A stretch of DNA of 64,000 nt from Pontibacter sp. HSC-36F09 (GTDB taxonomy: Bacteria; Bacteroidota; Bacteroidia; Cytophagales; Hymenobacteraceae), in assembly GCF_024171605.1 (NCBI RefSeq), contig NZ_JALKAA010000008.1, forward strand, positions 1-64,000. Direction: 5' to 3'. This document shows, one piece after another, positions 16,226-25,882 of the stretch (the stretch's first letter is position 1; each line of letters begins with the position of its first letter). A program made the position numbers and the translations under genes. The notes below the pieces were generated by a model, which saw nothing but the letters and a program-made list of their open reading frames with translations, was not told the DNA's origin and ran no database searches.

Positions 16226-17905
16226 ATGAGAAATATACTTGCCGCTATGGCATTTGGTCTGCTGGCTATACCTGCCGTGCAGGCGCAGGACGTGTACGTG
16301 CCTTACGACCGCGACACCTACCACCTGATAGACCGCTACCAGATTAAACTGGGAACAAAAGTGCCGGAGATGCATACTAATGTGCGCCCGATCGGTCGCC
16401 GCGACGTAGCTGCTTTGGCCGAAGCTGCCACAGGCGAGCCACGCTCCAACGCCGACATGTTCAACATCCAGTACCTGCTCAACGATAACTGGAACTACAC
16501 TACGCAGGCCAACGACAATAGCAGCGAGCGCCCGATCTTCAACACCTTTTACCGCAACAAGACCGACTTGTATCATTATGAGTCCGAAGATTTTACTCTG
16601 CGTGTGAACCCGGTGCTGCACCTGGAGCTAGGCCACGATGACCAAAGCGACGGCATGCGCTACGTCAATACACGAGGTATACAGCTAGAAGGCAGCATCG
16701 ACGATCGATTCGGCTTCTATACCTTCATCGGGGAGAACCAGGCGAAGTTTGCCGATTATGTGGTGGACCGCATCGAGCGCGATGGCGTGGTGCCGCACGA
16801 AGGGCTTTGGAAAGATTTTAAAGGCGATGGCTATGATTTTCTGACGGCACGCGGCTACATGAACTACTCGCTCTCGAAGCACGTGGAGATACAGCTGGGC
16901 CACGACCGCCACTTTATCGGCGACGGCTACCGCTCACTCGTTTACTCCGACTACGCCCCGCCGGCTTTCTTCCTCAAGCTGAACACCCGCGTCTGGAAAC
17001 TGCACTATATGAACCTGTTTCAGGAGCTGACGGCTGACTACCGCCGGCGTAGCGGCGGCGACAGAATTCTGCCTAAAAAGTACATGGCCCTGCACCGCCT
17101 GGGTGTAAACATCACTGACAACCTGAATGTGGGTTTGTTTGAGCAGGTGATTTTCGGGCGCGAGAAAGGAAAGTTCGAGTTGCAGTACCTCAACCCGATC
17201 ATTTTTTACCGCAGCGTGGAGCACAATCTGGGCAGTGAAGACAACGCCATGCTAGGATTAGACTTCCGCTGGAACCTCTTCAACACAGCGCAGCTTTACG
17301 GTCAGCTGGTGCTCGACGAGTTTGTGCTGAACGAGGTAAAATCGGGCGAAGGCTGGTGGGCTAACAAGCAGGCCGGTCAAATTGGTGCCAAGTATATCGA
17401 TGCCTTTGGTCTTTCTAACTTAGACCTGCAGGGCGAGGTAAACATCATCCGTCCCTATACCTACCAGCACCGTGACGGCAGCTCCAACTACCAACACAAC
17501 CGCCAGCCACTGGCCCACCCGATGGGTGCCAACCTGTACGAGTTTGTAGGTATAGCACGCTACCAGCCGCTACCACGCCTGCACCTGGTGGGCAAAGCCA
17601 TTGCCACCCGTTTCGGTCAGGATGAAATTTCAGCAGAAGGCGACACCATTAACTGGGGCAACAACGTGAACCTGGATTATAACTTAAGACCATTCAACTA
17701 TGGTCACGAAATCGCACAAGGTATACGCACCAACCAACTGCATCTCGACCTGACGGCCACCTACCAGTTCAAGCACAACCTGTTCGTGGACCTAAAAGGG
17801 ATCATCCGCCGCACCGAAGCTGAGGCGAGCACACTGAGCAAAAATACTGTGTTTACTTCCGTGGCACTGCGCTGGAACATCGCCCAGCGACTGCATGAGT
17901 TTTAA
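16226..17905 (+). CDS. Wzi/RemB-like capsule-assembly outer-membrane protein
   Basis: A 559-residue exported protein with signal peptide MRNILAAMAFGLLAIPAVQA. The rest is rich in alternating aromatic residues and turns and ends in RWNIAQRLHEF, typical of an outer-membrane beta-barrel. It resembles the Wzi family, which holds capsule polysaccharide at the surface; in gliding Bacteroidota the related RemB is linked to motility. Which of these applies cannot be decided from sequence. The octamer in the signal-peptide region reads as A-I-P. A small membrane-protein gene follows 12 bp after the stop. Confidence 0.75.
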   Translation: MRNILAAMAFGLLAIPAVQAQDVYVPYDRDTYHLIDRYQIKLGTKVPEMHTNVRPIGRRDVAALAEAATGEPRSNADMFNIQYLLNDNWNYTTQANDNSSERPIFNTFYRNKTDLYHYESEDFTLRVNPVLHLELGHDDQSDGMRYVNTRGIQLEGSIDDRFGFYTFIGENQAKFADYVVDRIERDGVVPHEGLWKDFKGDGYDFLTARGYMNYSLSKHVEIQLGHDRHFIGDGYRSLVYSDYAPPAFFLKLNTRVWKLHYMNLFQELTADYRRRSGGDRILPKKYMALHRLGVNITDNLNVGLFEQVIFGREKGKFELQYLNPIIFYRSVEHNLGSEDNAMLGLDFRWNLFNTAQLYGQLVLDEFVLNEVKSGEGWWANKQAGQIGAKYIDAFGLSNLDLQGEVNIIRPYTYQHRDGSSNYQHNRQPLAHPMGANLYEFVGIARYQPLPRLHLVGKAIATRFGQDEISAEGDTINWGNNVNLDYNLRPFNYGHEIAQGIRTNQLHLDLTATYQFKHNLFVDLKGIIRRTEAEASTLSKNTVFTSVALRWNIAQRLHEF

Positions 17906-17917
17906 AAGATCATCTAT

Positions 17918-18229
17918 ATGAAACGGACCGCGCTTGTCCACCTAGGTATTAGTATGCTCTATTTCTGGGTTATTATCCTAATGTCCTGGAATGTGTCGGG
18001 CGGAGATATTCTGGCGATATTTTTCGTTTCTGTTTGCGTCCTGATACATTTGTTTGTGGTACTCCTGAGGATGATTCTGTATAAGCATAAGCGAAGCTTT
18101 TTACCATTGTTGGGAGTGTTATGTGGCCTGGCACTTCACGTACTTTCTTTTTATCTGATCTCGGAGTACAGGCAGTACAGGCATGAAGTAGCCGGCGGCA
18201 ATCGAGTTATACCCATGGAAGTAGAATAG
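17918..18229 (+). CDS. small three-helix membrane protein, unknown function
   Basis: A 103-residue protein, almost entirely hydrophobic, with three likely membrane segments (about 7-27, 33-54 and 65-85) and a short polar tail ending VIPMEVE. I recognise no family. It lies 12 bp behind the Wzi-like gene and in front of a strong terminator, so it is probably the second gene of that transcript. Confidence 0.6.
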   Translation: MKRTALVHLGISMLYFWVIILMSWNVSGGDILAIFFVSVCVLIHLFVVLLRMILYKHKRSFLPLLGVLCGLALHVLSFYLISEYRQYRHEVAGGNRVIPMEVE

Positions 18230-18246
18230 TTAGTCTGTCACTGAAA

Positions 18247-18287
18247 AAAGCGGGAAGCCTTTCATAACAAGGCTTCCCGCTTTCGTT
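18247..18287 (+). terminator. strong intrinsic terminator
   Basis: AAAGCGGGAAGCC pairs with GGCTTCCCGCTTT around an 11-base loop and is followed by CGTTTT. It closes the Wzi-like transcript. Confidence 0.85.
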
Positions 18288-18322
18288 TTAAAGCCTGCTA
18301 TACATACCTGTTCCATTTTAGT

Positions 18323-18330
18323 TATCTTTG
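18323..18330 (+). promoter_or_regulatory. -7 promoter box upstream of the ABC exporter
   Basis: TATCTTTG followed by CA is a perfect TAnnTTTG match, 149 bp upstream of the ABC exporter ATG. No clear TTG element is seen 19-21 bp upstream. The implied leader of about 140 bases contains a 20-codon ORF (18420-18482) overlapping the exporter start. Confidence 0.5.
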
Positions 18331-18478
18331 CAGCGGCTGCGTGTACGGCAGGTATGGCGTGGTCAGAAATATTGTAATTCACTAATACTTAAAAACTTCC
18401 GCCAAGCTATCCCTGCATTATGGGAAGCAAACGGAACCGCCGCCTATACCTACAAGAGGTAAGGACGGCCTACACAAC

Positions 18479-20317
18479 ATGAAGACTTATCTCCGGATAC
18501 TGCAGTTTGCAAAGCCCTATAGCCGCTTTGTACCGCTTTATACTATTTATACCGTGCTGGGCATTATTTTCGGCCTGCTCAACTTTACGCTCCTCATTCC
18601 GCTGCTCAGCGTGCTTTTCGGAACAGTAGGCGCAGACGATGCCGCCGCTATGGTGACCACCAAGCCCGAATTCAGCCTCTCGCTTGAGTATTTCAAGGAT
18701 TTCTTCAACTACCATTTCGGGCAGGTGATACTGGAAAAAGGCAGGCAGGGCGCTTTGCTGTTCGTGTGTATCATCATTGTGTGCTCCGTTTTCCTTTCGA
18801 ACCTCTTCAAATATCTGGCATTGAGAGTAGTAGGAGCGCTACGGGCACATGTCGTTAAAAAAATCCGCCATGCTACCTACGAGCGTGTGACGCAGCTGCA
18901 CCTGGGTTATTTCAGCAACGAACGCAAAGGTGACCTGATGACCCGCATGACGGTAGATATTCAGGAAGTGGAAAACTCTGTGGTCAACACGATGACCGTC
19001 GTTATCCGTGAGCCTATCTCCATCATCGCCTTCTTTGTAGTGCTGTTTACCATGTCGGTTAAGCTCACGCTTTTCACCCTGATTCTGCTTCCGCTCTCAG
19101 GCATCCTCATTGCAGGTATAGCCAAGCGCCTGAAGCGGGCCGCGCAGCAAGGCCAGGAGTCATTGAGCTTTATCCTGACGATCATCGACGAGACGCTGAG
19201 CGGCATCCGGGTGATCAAGGCCTTTAATGCGGAGCCCTACATCCTGGACAAGTTCAACCAACAGAATGACCGCTACGCCCACCTACAGCGCTCCATTGCC
19301 AACAAGCGCGATCTGGCCTCTCCTTTCTCGGAATTTATGGGAGTAACAGTGGTGGCTGGCCTGCTTTGGTTTGGCGGTAATTTAGTGCTTACCCAACAGT
19401 CCGAACTGAAAGCCGAGGAATTTATCACTTACATTGTGCTCTTCTCGCAGGTGCTCGTGCCAGCCAAGGCTATGTCGGCGGCTTTCAGCAACATACAGCG
19501 CGGACTGGTGTCCGGCGACCGTATTCTGAAAGTGATCGACACCAAGCCGCAGGTAATTGACAAACCGAATGCGAAAGTATTGCCGGAGTTCCGCCACGAA
19601 ATTGAGTTCCGGGATGTGCGCTTTGGCTACGGCGACCACACGGTGCTGCAGGACATCAACCTCCGCATCCAGAAAGGGAAAACGGTGGCTCTGGTAGGAC
19701 CATCGGGCGGTGGCAAGTCCACGCTGGCCGACCTGATCCCGCGCTTCTACGACCCAACGGCAGGTAGCATCCTGATCGATGGGCACGACATACGGGACTA
19801 TACCACGGAGTCGGTGCGCGATAAAATAGGCGTCGTAACACAGGAGTCGATCCTTTTCAACGACACGATCTTCAACAACATCGCTTTCAACAAAACCGAC
19901 GCGACCGAGGAAGAAGTGATCGCAGCAGCCAAAATTGCCAACGCGCACGAGTTTATCGTGAAGGCGCCGGAAGGCTACCAGACCCTGATCGGTGACCGGG
20001 GCAGTCGCTTGTCGGGTGGACAGCGCCAGCGCCTGAGCATTGCCAGAGCCATTCTGCAAAACCCGCCCATCCTGATTCTGGACGAAGCGACCTCAGCTCT
20101 GGATACCGAATCGGAGAAACTGGTGCAGGAAGCGTTGACCAATTTGATGAAGAACAGAACGTCTGTTGTGATTGCGCACAGGCTGAGCACCATACAGTAT
20201 GCCGACGAGATTGTAGTATTACAACAGGGCAGCATCGTGGAGCGCGGCACGCACGAAGAACTGCTTCAGCACGGTGGATTGTACGCGAAACTTACACAAA
20301 TGCAACTGGTGTCATAA
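18479..20317 (+). CDS. MsbA-like ABC exporter (fused permease and ATPase)
   Basis: A 612-residue half-transporter expected to work as a homodimer in the inner membrane. The N-terminal permease (about 1-340) has about six membrane segments; the ATPase follows with Walker A LVGPSGGGKSTLADL, Q-loop VTQESILF, signature LSGGQRQRLSIARAI, Walker B ILILDEATSALD and switch histidine VIAHRLSTIQ. This is the lipid-A-exporter/MsbA family; substrates of relatives include lipid A, glycolipids and drugs. The location beside gmhA (heptose synthesis for LPS) favours an envelope role, an inference. Confidence 0.92.
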   Translation: MKTYLRILQFAKPYSRFVPLYTIYTVLGIIFGLLNFTLLIPLLSVLFGTVGADDAAAMVTTKPEFSLSLEYFKDFFNYHFGQVILEKGRQGALLFVCIIIVCSVFLSNLFKYLALRVVGALRAHVVKKIRHATYERVTQLHLGYFSNERKGDLMTRMTVDIQEVENSVVNTMTVVIREPISIIAFFVVLFTMSVKLTLFTLILLPLSGILIAGIAKRLKRAAQQGQESLSFILTIIDETLSGIRVIKAFNAEPYILDKFNQQNDRYAHLQRSIANKRDLASPFSEFMGVTVVAGLLWFGGNLVLTQQSELKAEEFITYIVLFSQVLVPAKAMSAAFSNIQRGLVSGDRILKVIDTKPQVIDKPNAKVLPEFRHEIEFRDVRFGYGDHTVLQDINLRIQKGKTVALVGPSGGGKSTLADLIPRFYDPTAGSILIDGHDIRDYTTESVRDKIGVVTQESILFNDTIFNNIAFNKTDATEEEVIAAAKIANAHEFIVKAPEGYQTLIGDRGSRLSGGQRQRLSIARAILQNPPILILDEATSALDTESEKLVQEALTNLMKNRTSVVIAHRLSTIQYADEIVVLQQGSIVERGTHEELLQHGGLYAKLTQMQLVS

Positions 20318-20445
20318 TAGCATTTGGCGCTTAAGTGTTACTTACTCTTGCTTTAAATTAAATTTTGGACTCAACATTTCGGTATATTCACATTTTTTTA
20401 TATTTTAGCCCGATACATTTTTGCACCAAAATCCAACCTGAAAGC

Positions 20446-20787
20446 ATGAAAGAACTTAAGACTCTCTCGGATGTTGTCGTTTTTTGCTACGCCCTGTTTA
20501 TAGCACTTTTGCTAACAAACCTGCTGGACTATAAAACCATCTTCGAGATCGCGACTGAAGAGCAGGCGCTCACCCTCTACAAAACGCTCGGGGCAGTAGG
20601 CGCCGGGCTGATGCTGATCAAACTACTGATCGGAAAACTTTACATTACGTCGCTCAAATACGACAGGCACATGGCTCAGGTAAAAATTAACGAGCTGAAG
20701 GCCGATCTGTATGAGCGCAAACAGGAATACAGAAGCAACAGCTACAAAGAATCTCTTCGTATGGAGATGGCTGTGGCGAGCAACTAA
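20446..20787 (+). CDS. small two-helix membrane protein with coiled-coil tail
   Basis: From the ATG at 20446 ([18 protein letters not shown]) the product has 113 residues, with two membrane segments (about 9-26 and 47-66) and a charged helical tail ([20 protein letters not shown]). The frame is open 27 codons further upstream, but those codons are poor and overlap what looks like promoter sequence. I recognise no family. It lies 8 bp ahead of gmhA, so it is co-transcribed with it. Confidence 0.6.
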   Translation: MKELKTLSDVVVFCYALFIALLLTNLLDYKTIFEIATEEQALTLYKTLGAVGAGLMLIKLLIGKLYITSLKYDRHMAQVKINELKADLYERKQEYRSNSYKESLRMEMAVASN

Positions 20788-20795
20788 TATTATAC

Positions 20796-21371
20796 ATGAC
20801 CCAAACCGTAATCAAGGAGCTGCAGGAAGCGCAACAGACGCTCAACAATTTTATAGCTGACCCTAACAATATTGCTTCCATCGAAAAGGCAGCGAATGCC
20901 ATGGCAGATGCCATAGCAGCTGGTGGCAAAATATTGTCGTGCGGCAACGGTGGCTCCATGTGCGATGCCATGCACTTTGCCGAGGAACTGACAGGTCGTT
21001 ACCGCGAAAACCGCCAGGCTATACCTGCCATCTCTATCTCTGACGTGAGCCACATGAGCTGCGTGGGCAACGACTACGGCTACGATCATGTATTTTCCCG
21101 CTACATCGAAGCACTGGGTAATAAAGGCGACGTGTTGTTGGCGATCAGCACCAGCGGTAACTCCGCTAACGTGCTCAAAGCAGCCGCAGCCGCCAAAGCC
21201 AAAGGCATGACCGTAGTAGGCCTCACCGGCAAAGACGGCGGCAAACTGGCTGCCTTCTGCGACGTGGAAGTGCGCGTTCCACACCACGGCTACGCTGACC
21301 GCGTTCAGGAAATCCACATCAAAGTCATCCATATCCTGATTCTGCTGATCGAGAAGCGAATTTGTGGGTAA
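20796..21371 (+). CDS. gmhA: sedoheptulose-7-phosphate isomerase
   Basis: First enzyme of ADP-heptose synthesis for LPS core or other heptose glycans; 191 residues, the usual length. It is a SIS-domain protein with the ligand motif [20 protein letters not shown] (about 48-67), a second phosphate loop [14 protein letters not shown] (about 114-127) and C-terminal [17 protein letters not shown] with the conserved histidine. The octamer in the middle reads Q-A-I-P-A-I. Other heptose genes are not in the window. Confidence 0.92.
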   Translation: MTQTVIKELQEAQQTLNNFIADPNNIASIEKAANAMADAIAAGGKILSCGNGGSMCDAMHFAEELTGRYRENRQAIPAISISDVSHMSCVGNDYGYDHVFSRYIEALGNKGDVLLAISTSGNSANVLKAAAAAKAKGMTVVGLTGKDGGKLAAFCDVEVRVPHHGYADRVQEIHIKVIHILILLIEKRICG

Positions 21372-21506
21372 GGTATAAGGTATAGGTATAATTTGCTGGC
21401 GAGAAATGGCAGCCGCGGAGGGGCACCACAACCCGTAGCGCCATTCAGGCTGGTGAGCGTTTAGTGTTTGCTACGCAGGTATAGCTTTGTAGCCGGAACA
21501 CTTAGA

Positions 21507-21812
21507 TACTCCCACCCTTCTCGAGAGGGGAATAACCTCCCCTAGCCCCTCCTTTTGTAAAAGGCCTCTACCCCCAAAACAGGAAAGGAGTTTTGCTGTC
21601 GCTGCCAGTTCTAAGGTATAGGAATTGTAACTACGGCTTCGTGTGCACGATTAACATCCCCCTGCCCCCTTCGAAGGGGGAGTTTTCAGTTAAAGCCATC
21701 TCCTAGGTATAGCTTCATAGGGCCTTTCTTATATCAAGATAACTGATTGTATCCTCCCCTACCCCCTTTACCCCATCCCAACCTTCCCCTAAAAACAGGG
21801 GAAGGAGTCTAC
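21507..21812. repeat. three C-rich palindromic elements
   Basis: Related C-rich blocks occur at about 21507-21590 (ACCTCCCCTAGCCCCTCCTT), 21656-21682 (CCCCCTTCGAAGGGGGA, a perfect palindrome) and 21751-21812 (CCTTCCCCT, AAAAAC loop, AGGGGAAGG). They share the CCCCTnnCCCC core and form G/C-rich hairpins. This is the appearance of small extragenic palindromic repeats; whether they recur elsewhere cannot be tested here. Confidence 0.55.
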
Positions 21813-21939
21813 CACTACAGAATTCAAAGTTATAAGCACTGTAATTTAAATTCCTATCATGAGCCCCTGACAGGTATAGCAAGACTAACTTGCCCCAGAA
21901 GCGATGAAACAGAAAGCATTAGCCAAGTGCACTTTTTGG

Positions 21940-22045
21940 CGCTCCACTGTTTGAGCGGTCAGCGAGTTTGGAGCGTCTTGTTTTTTTTGCTTACTTTTTC
22001 ATCAAGGAAAAAAGTGAGTGCCCGCCGCACAGGCAAAGCTATAGA
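21940..22045. repeat. candidate dispersed intergenic repeat with hairpins
   Basis: GGCGCTCCACTGTTTGAGCG is followed by AGCGAGTTTGGAGCG, so GCGCTCCA and TGGAGCG-type arms pair, then TTACTTTTTCATCAAGG pairs with AAAAAAGTGAG. I have seen very similar text between genes in other Cytophagales, so I take it as a dispersed repeat; this is recollection, not a search. Confidence 0.45.
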
Positions 22046-22326
22046 ACAAACAAGTTGCTATACCTGCAACAAGCCGCAGCTACACTAATTACAAACCGGT
22101 CATCATGCATTACCACTAGTTACGCTGACACTAAACTAGCGCTATACCCTATACCTATCGCACAGTCGCCGCTATACCAACAACTCTATAGCAATACTAC
22201 CCCATACAATCTCAATAAATTTCTTTTCCCTACATTTACTACCACTCTCCGGAATCAATTACCGGCAAGCTATGTTGCGAATCTAACTTATCAAAAATTG
22301 CATTTATAGATCAACATCTAACCCCT

Positions 22327-23865
22327 ATGCTTATCAAAACGTTTGGCAGCGCCGTGCAGGGCGTGAACGCCTATACCGTGACCGTGGAAGTGAGTGTGAG
22401 CGCCGGCGCGAAGTACTTTCTGGTGGGCTTGCCCGACAACGCCATTAAAGAAGGCGAGCAGCGTATAGAATCAGCACTGGCGCAGTATGGCTACAAGCTC
22501 AAGCGCCAGAAAACCATCATCAACATGGCCCCTGCCGACATCCGCAAAGAAGGCGCTGCTTACGACCTCACCATTGCGATGGGTATGCTGGCTGCCGGCG
22601 GACAAATGGCTGCTGATAAGCTTTCGCAATACATGATCATGGGGGAGCTTTCACTTGATGGCTCGCTTCGTCCGATTAAAGGGGTGCTTCCTATTGCCAT
22701 TCAGGCCCGCAAGGAAGGATTCAGAGGTATCATACTGCCCGCCAGCAATGCCCGAGAAGCGGCTATCGTGAATAACCTGGACGTGATCGGGGTGGAGAAT
22801 ATCAAGGAAGCGATCGACTTCCTGAACGGTGAGCTTGACATTCAACCTGTAAAAATAGACACCCGTGATGTGTTTCAGAACACGGCCAACCAGTATGCTG
22901 CCGACTTCTCGGATGTGCAGGGGCAGGAGAATATCAAGCGGGCTTTGGAGATTGCTGCAGCCGGTGGCCATAATGTGATCATGATCGGACCTCCGGGCGC
23001 GGGTAAAACCATGCTGGCCAAACGACTGCCATCTATACTCCCTCCGCTTTCGATGCACGAAGCCCTGGAAACAACCAAAATACATTCGGTGGCTGGCAAA
23101 CTGGGCGAGGTTTCGTCGCTGCTTGCTACGCGGCCATACAGGTCGCCGCACCATACCATCTCGGATGTGGCGCTGGTGGGCGGTGGCGGTATACCACAGC
23201 CCGGCGAAATATCGCTGGCCCACAATGGCGTGCTATTTTTGGACGAACTCCCGGAATTTAAGCGCACTGCACTGGAGGTAATGCGTCAGCCACTCGAAGA
23301 ACGCCGCGTGACCATTTCGAGAGCAAAAACCACCCTGGATTTCCCGGCAAACTTTATGCTTATAGCGAGTATGAACCCGTGCCCCTGTGGATTTTATAAC
23401 CACCCTGATAAAGAGTGTGTATGCGCACCCGGCCTGGTGCAGCGCTACCTCAACAAAGTAAGCGGCCCCCTCCTCGACCGCATCGACCTGCACGTAGAAG
23501 TAACACCTGTTACATTTGATGAAATGACAGCTACCCGTAAGTCAGAAGACAGTGAGACCATACGCGAACGTGTGGTGCGGGCGCGTGAGTTACAGCGGGA
23601 ACGTTTCAACGAATTCGAGGACATCCACTCCAACGCCATGATGCCCTCGCAAATGGTGAAGGAACTCTGTCAGATCTCAGATGCCGGGCGCACTTTGCTG
23701 AAGACTGCCATGGAGCGTCTTGGACTCTCGGCCCGTGCCTACGATCGCATCCTGAAAGTAAGCCGCACCATTGCTGACCTAGCCGGTAGCGGCGAAATCA
23801 AAATTGAACATTTAGCAGAAGCTATTCAGTACCGCAGCCTGGATAGAGACGGCTGGGCAGGCTAA
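22327..23865 (+). CDS. comM: YifB/ComM family Mg-chelatase-like AAA ATPase
   Basis: A 512-residue protein of full family length. The N-terminal ChlI (Lon-protease-like) domain (about 20-145) is followed by an AAA+ Mg-chelatase domain with Walker A MIGPPGAGKTMLAKR (about 218-232) and Walker B GVLFLDELPEF, then a C-terminal Mg-chelatase subunit domain. In Vibrio ComM is a hexameric helicase that speeds branch migration during integration of transforming DNA; the protein is common also in bacteria not known to be competent. No octamer copy falls in this gene. It has its own terminator and stands alone. Confidence 0.92.
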   Translation: MLIKTFGSAVQGVNAYTVTVEVSVSAGAKYFLVGLPDNAIKEGEQRIESALAQYGYKLKRQKTIINMAPADIRKEGAAYDLTIAMGMLAAGGQMAADKLSQYMIMGELSLDGSLRPIKGVLPIAIQARKEGFRGIILPASNAREAAIVNNLDVIGVENIKEAIDFLNGELDIQPVKIDTRDVFQNTANQYAADFSDVQGQENIKRALEIAAAGGHNVIMIGPPGAGKTMLAKRLPSILPPLSMHEALETTKIHSVAGKLGEVSSLLATRPYRSPHHTISDVALVGGGGIPQPGEISLAHNGVLFLDELPEFKRTALEVMRQPLEERRVTISRAKTTLDFPANFMLIASMNPCPCGFYNHPDKECVCAPGLVQRYLNKVSGPLLDRIDLHVEVTPVTFDEMTATRKSEDSETIRERVVRARELQRERFNEFEDIHSNAMMPSQMVKELCQISDAGRTLLKTAMERLGLSARAYDRILKVSRTIADLAGSGEIKIEHLAEAIQYRSLDRDGWAG

Positions 23866-23904
23866 GCCACAAAAGATACAAAAACTTATATATTAAGTAA
23901 TTAT

Positions 23905-23941
23905 AAAGTTCAATACCATAAAATGGTGTTGAACTTTTCTT
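23905..23941 (+). terminator. intrinsic terminator of comM
   Basis: AAAGTTCAATACCAT pairs with ATGGTGTTGAACTTT across a three-base loop, then TCTTTTT. It lies 40 bp after the comM stop. Confidence 0.8.
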
Positions 23942-24109
23942 TTTAATACCGTTTTAATCTGCCCCTGTGATTGCACTACCTTTCAAGCGAAAGATTAATC
24001 TTTTTTAGACTTTTCTTGGGGGACTGCGTATTATGGGGCGTCAGGAGCCTGAAGTGAAGAAGACTTATCCTGACGGTTATACACTTAATCCAATTAACCA
24101 TTTACTACT

Positions 24110-24694
24110 ATGAAGAAGAGAATTTTAATGCTTGTATTAGCCATGACAACAGTGGTTGCCGCACACGCACAGGGACCACGATTGGGTATCAGGGCTGGTG
24201 TGAACTATGCTGGCTTTGGCGGCTCAGATGCCGACAATCTCGATCGTATCTGGGGCGGGCATGCTGGTCTGACGGCCAACTTCCCAATATCAACTGATAA
24301 CTTTTTCTCTGTTCAACCCGAATTGCTTTACTCCATGAAGGGTGCCGAGACAAGTGCCGATGATGTGAAGTGGAAAATCAACTACCTGGATGTACCTGTA
24401 TTGGGCCGCGTAAATGCGGGACCACTGTACTTTGAAGCAGGACCTCAGGTATCGTTTAGAATAGGCGGCGAAGTGGATGTGAATAATACAACCATCACCG
24501 ATGATTTGGACGACTACAAGCGTACCAGCCTTGGATACGCAGCTGGTGTTGGCCTGCAGGCTACTCCGCTTGGGCTAAGCGTTGGTGTTCGTTATAACGG
24601 CGACATTTCTAAGCTTTATGACAACACAAACATAGGTAACTATCGTAATGACGTATTCATGCTGACGCTGGGCTATTTGTTCGGCAGCAGATAA
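24110..24694 (+). CDS. PorT-type outer-membrane beta-barrel protein (copy 1)
   Basis: A 194-residue exported protein with signal peptide ending AAHAQ at about residue 20 and a barrel of eight or so short strands. Diagnostic blocks shared with the two following genes: LGIRAGVNYAGFGG, FFSVQPELLYSMKG, YLDVPVLGRVNAGPLYFEAG and SVGVRYNGDIS; the end is MLTLGYLFGSR. This is the 'outer membrane beta-barrel / porin family' seen in multiple copies in Bacteroidota; function unknown. It has its own terminator at 24731. Confidence 0.85.
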   Translation: MKKRILMLVLAMTTVVAAHAQGPRLGIRAGVNYAGFGGSDADNLDRIWGGHAGLTANFPISTDNFFSVQPELLYSMKGAETSADDVKWKINYLDVPVLGRVNAGPLYFEAGPQVSFRIGGEVDVNNTTITDDLDDYKRTSLGYAAGVGLQATPLGLSVGVRYNGDISKLYDNTNIGNYRNDVFMLTLGYLFGSR

Positions 24695-25065
24695 GCGCCT
24701 CCATTAGTACAAAATAAAACTATGATACTGAAGCCCCGGTTTACGCCGGGGCTTTTTCTTGATCCCTCTGCTATACCTGTTGTGCCTTTTCCCAACTACC
24801 GCATCGGCACCGCTCACTAAGTATCCGCAACTAAGTTTTGAGTAGGTATAGTAAAGTTACGTATGCTGCAACTTCACTGAATGAGAGCCCGGATGAGTTC
24901 GCACACAGAAAAGCCGCAAATATGATCCAATTCGATAAAAATTATTCACTTGATAGTCAACCAGATGACCCCTTGTTGATAAATATACCCGCCTTATATA
25001 CTCAATAAAAATATAGTTCTGCACGTATATTGCACAGGTAATACCAAAACAACCAATACCCAATT
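24695..25065. other. 370-bp intergenic region with terminator, octamers and a promoter zone
   Basis: It contains the terminator at 24731-24757, octamers at 24771 and 24844, and an AT-rich final 120 bp with TATATTGC (about 25026-25033), a near match to the -7 box, about 33 bp before the next ATG. No small gene is credible. Confidence 0.5.
24731..24757 (+). terminator. intrinsic terminator of barrel gene 1
   Basis: AAGCCCCGG pairs with CCGGGGCTT, followed by TTTCTT. Confidence 0.8.
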
Positions 25066-25731
25066 ATGAAAAAGCTAGTATTTATATTCGTGTTTGCAGT
25101 AGCTACTGCATTTAGTGCTCAGGCGCAAAACGCAAGCTTCGGTGTAAGAGGCGGTGCGAATATTTCTAACCTGTCCGGCGACCTGCGTGATGAAGACCGT
25201 TTCGAAAATAAAGTTGGATTCCATGCCGGTGTCATGGCTAACTTCGGCATCGTCGACAATTTCTTCTCTATACAGCCGGAGTTGCTTTACTCTGTGAAGG
25301 GTTTTAAGAACGAGGATTCTGAGTTTACGCTACTGGGCCAGAACTGGAGAAGAGAGGGTAAGGTGAATTACAACTACATCGACCTGCCGGTGCTTGCCAG
25401 AATTAAGGCAGGGCCTTTGTATTTTGAAGCAGGCCCGCAAGCGTCTTACCTCGTGAGCGTAAACAATGAGACAAAGTCTTACCTGAACGGCCAGTTACAG
25501 AACACCTCCCGCGATGAGAACAGCAAGGATGGCCTGAAAGAATTTGAAGTGGGTTATGCAGCCGGGATCGGTTTCACTTCTGCTAACAATGCCATCAGTT
25601 TCGGAGTGCGTTACAATGGTGCCTTCAGCGACTTCGTGAAAGAAGACTTGAATTTCGACGGAGACCTGACCAACGCCCGCCATTCTACCTTCATGGTGAC
25701 GGTAGGCTTGGCACTGCCAACGGGCCGCTAA
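25066..25731 (+). CDS. PorT-type outer-membrane beta-barrel protein (copy 2)
   Basis: A 221-residue exported barrel protein; signal peptide MKKLVFIFVFAVATAFSAQA. It aligns along its length with the gene before it: FGVRGGANISNLSG, NFFSIQPELLYSVKGFK, YNYIDLPVLARIKAGPLYFE and ISFGVRYNGAFSD, ending MVTVGLALPTGR. Tandem placement and shared blocks indicate duplication of an ancestral gene. Function unknown; relatives include PorT of the type IX secretion system, but this sequence is closer to the generic family. Confidence 0.85.
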   Translation: MKKLVFIFVFAVATAFSAQAQNASFGVRGGANISNLSGDLRDEDRFENKVGFHAGVMANFGIVDNFFSIQPELLYSVKGFKNEDSEFTLLGQNWRREGKVNYNYIDLPVLARIKAGPLYFEAGPQASYLVSVNNETKSYLNGQLQNTSRDENSKDGLKEFEVGYAAGIGFTSANNAISFGVRYNGAFSDFVKEDLNFDGDLTNARHSTFMVTVGLALPTGR

Positions 25732-25749
25732 TTAATTTCTTAACTAGAG

Positions 25750-25784
25750 AAGCCGCCGGGTGCACAGCATCCGGCGGCTTTTTT
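25750..25784 (+). terminator. intrinsic terminator of barrel gene 2
   Basis: AAGCCGCCGG pairs with CCGGCGGCTT, followed by a T run. Strong stem of ten pairs. Confidence 0.85.
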
Positions 25785-25882
25785 GTGTCCGGCTATACCT
25801 GCTCCTATACTTAACTAAATGCCGCCGTCAGGAGTACAAAGAAGCAAGGCAAGACCCTAACCACGTTACTAAACCCGCAACT

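Larger units (their letters stand above)
21372..22326. other. gene-free, repeat-rich intergenic region of about 950 bp
   Basis: No credible gene is visible; two overlapping frames of about 113 codons have no recognisable homology, low-complexity composition and run through repeats. The region holds seven octamer copies (21378, 21477, 21614, 21705, 21872, 22058, 22149), three C-rich palindromic elements (about 21507-21812) and a probable dispersed repeat (about 21940-22045). The last 170 bp are AT-rich and lead to comM. Confidence 0.7.

Noticed and set aside
18420-18482. 20-codon ORF overlapping the ABC exporter ATG
   Set aside because: Short, without recognisable content; contains an octamer read as L-Y-L. 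The overlap alone is weak evidence for a leader peptide.
21747-22309. two overlapping plus-strand frames of about 113 codons
   Set aside because: They run through C-rich palindromes and a probable dispersed repeat, and the products show low complexity with no domain.
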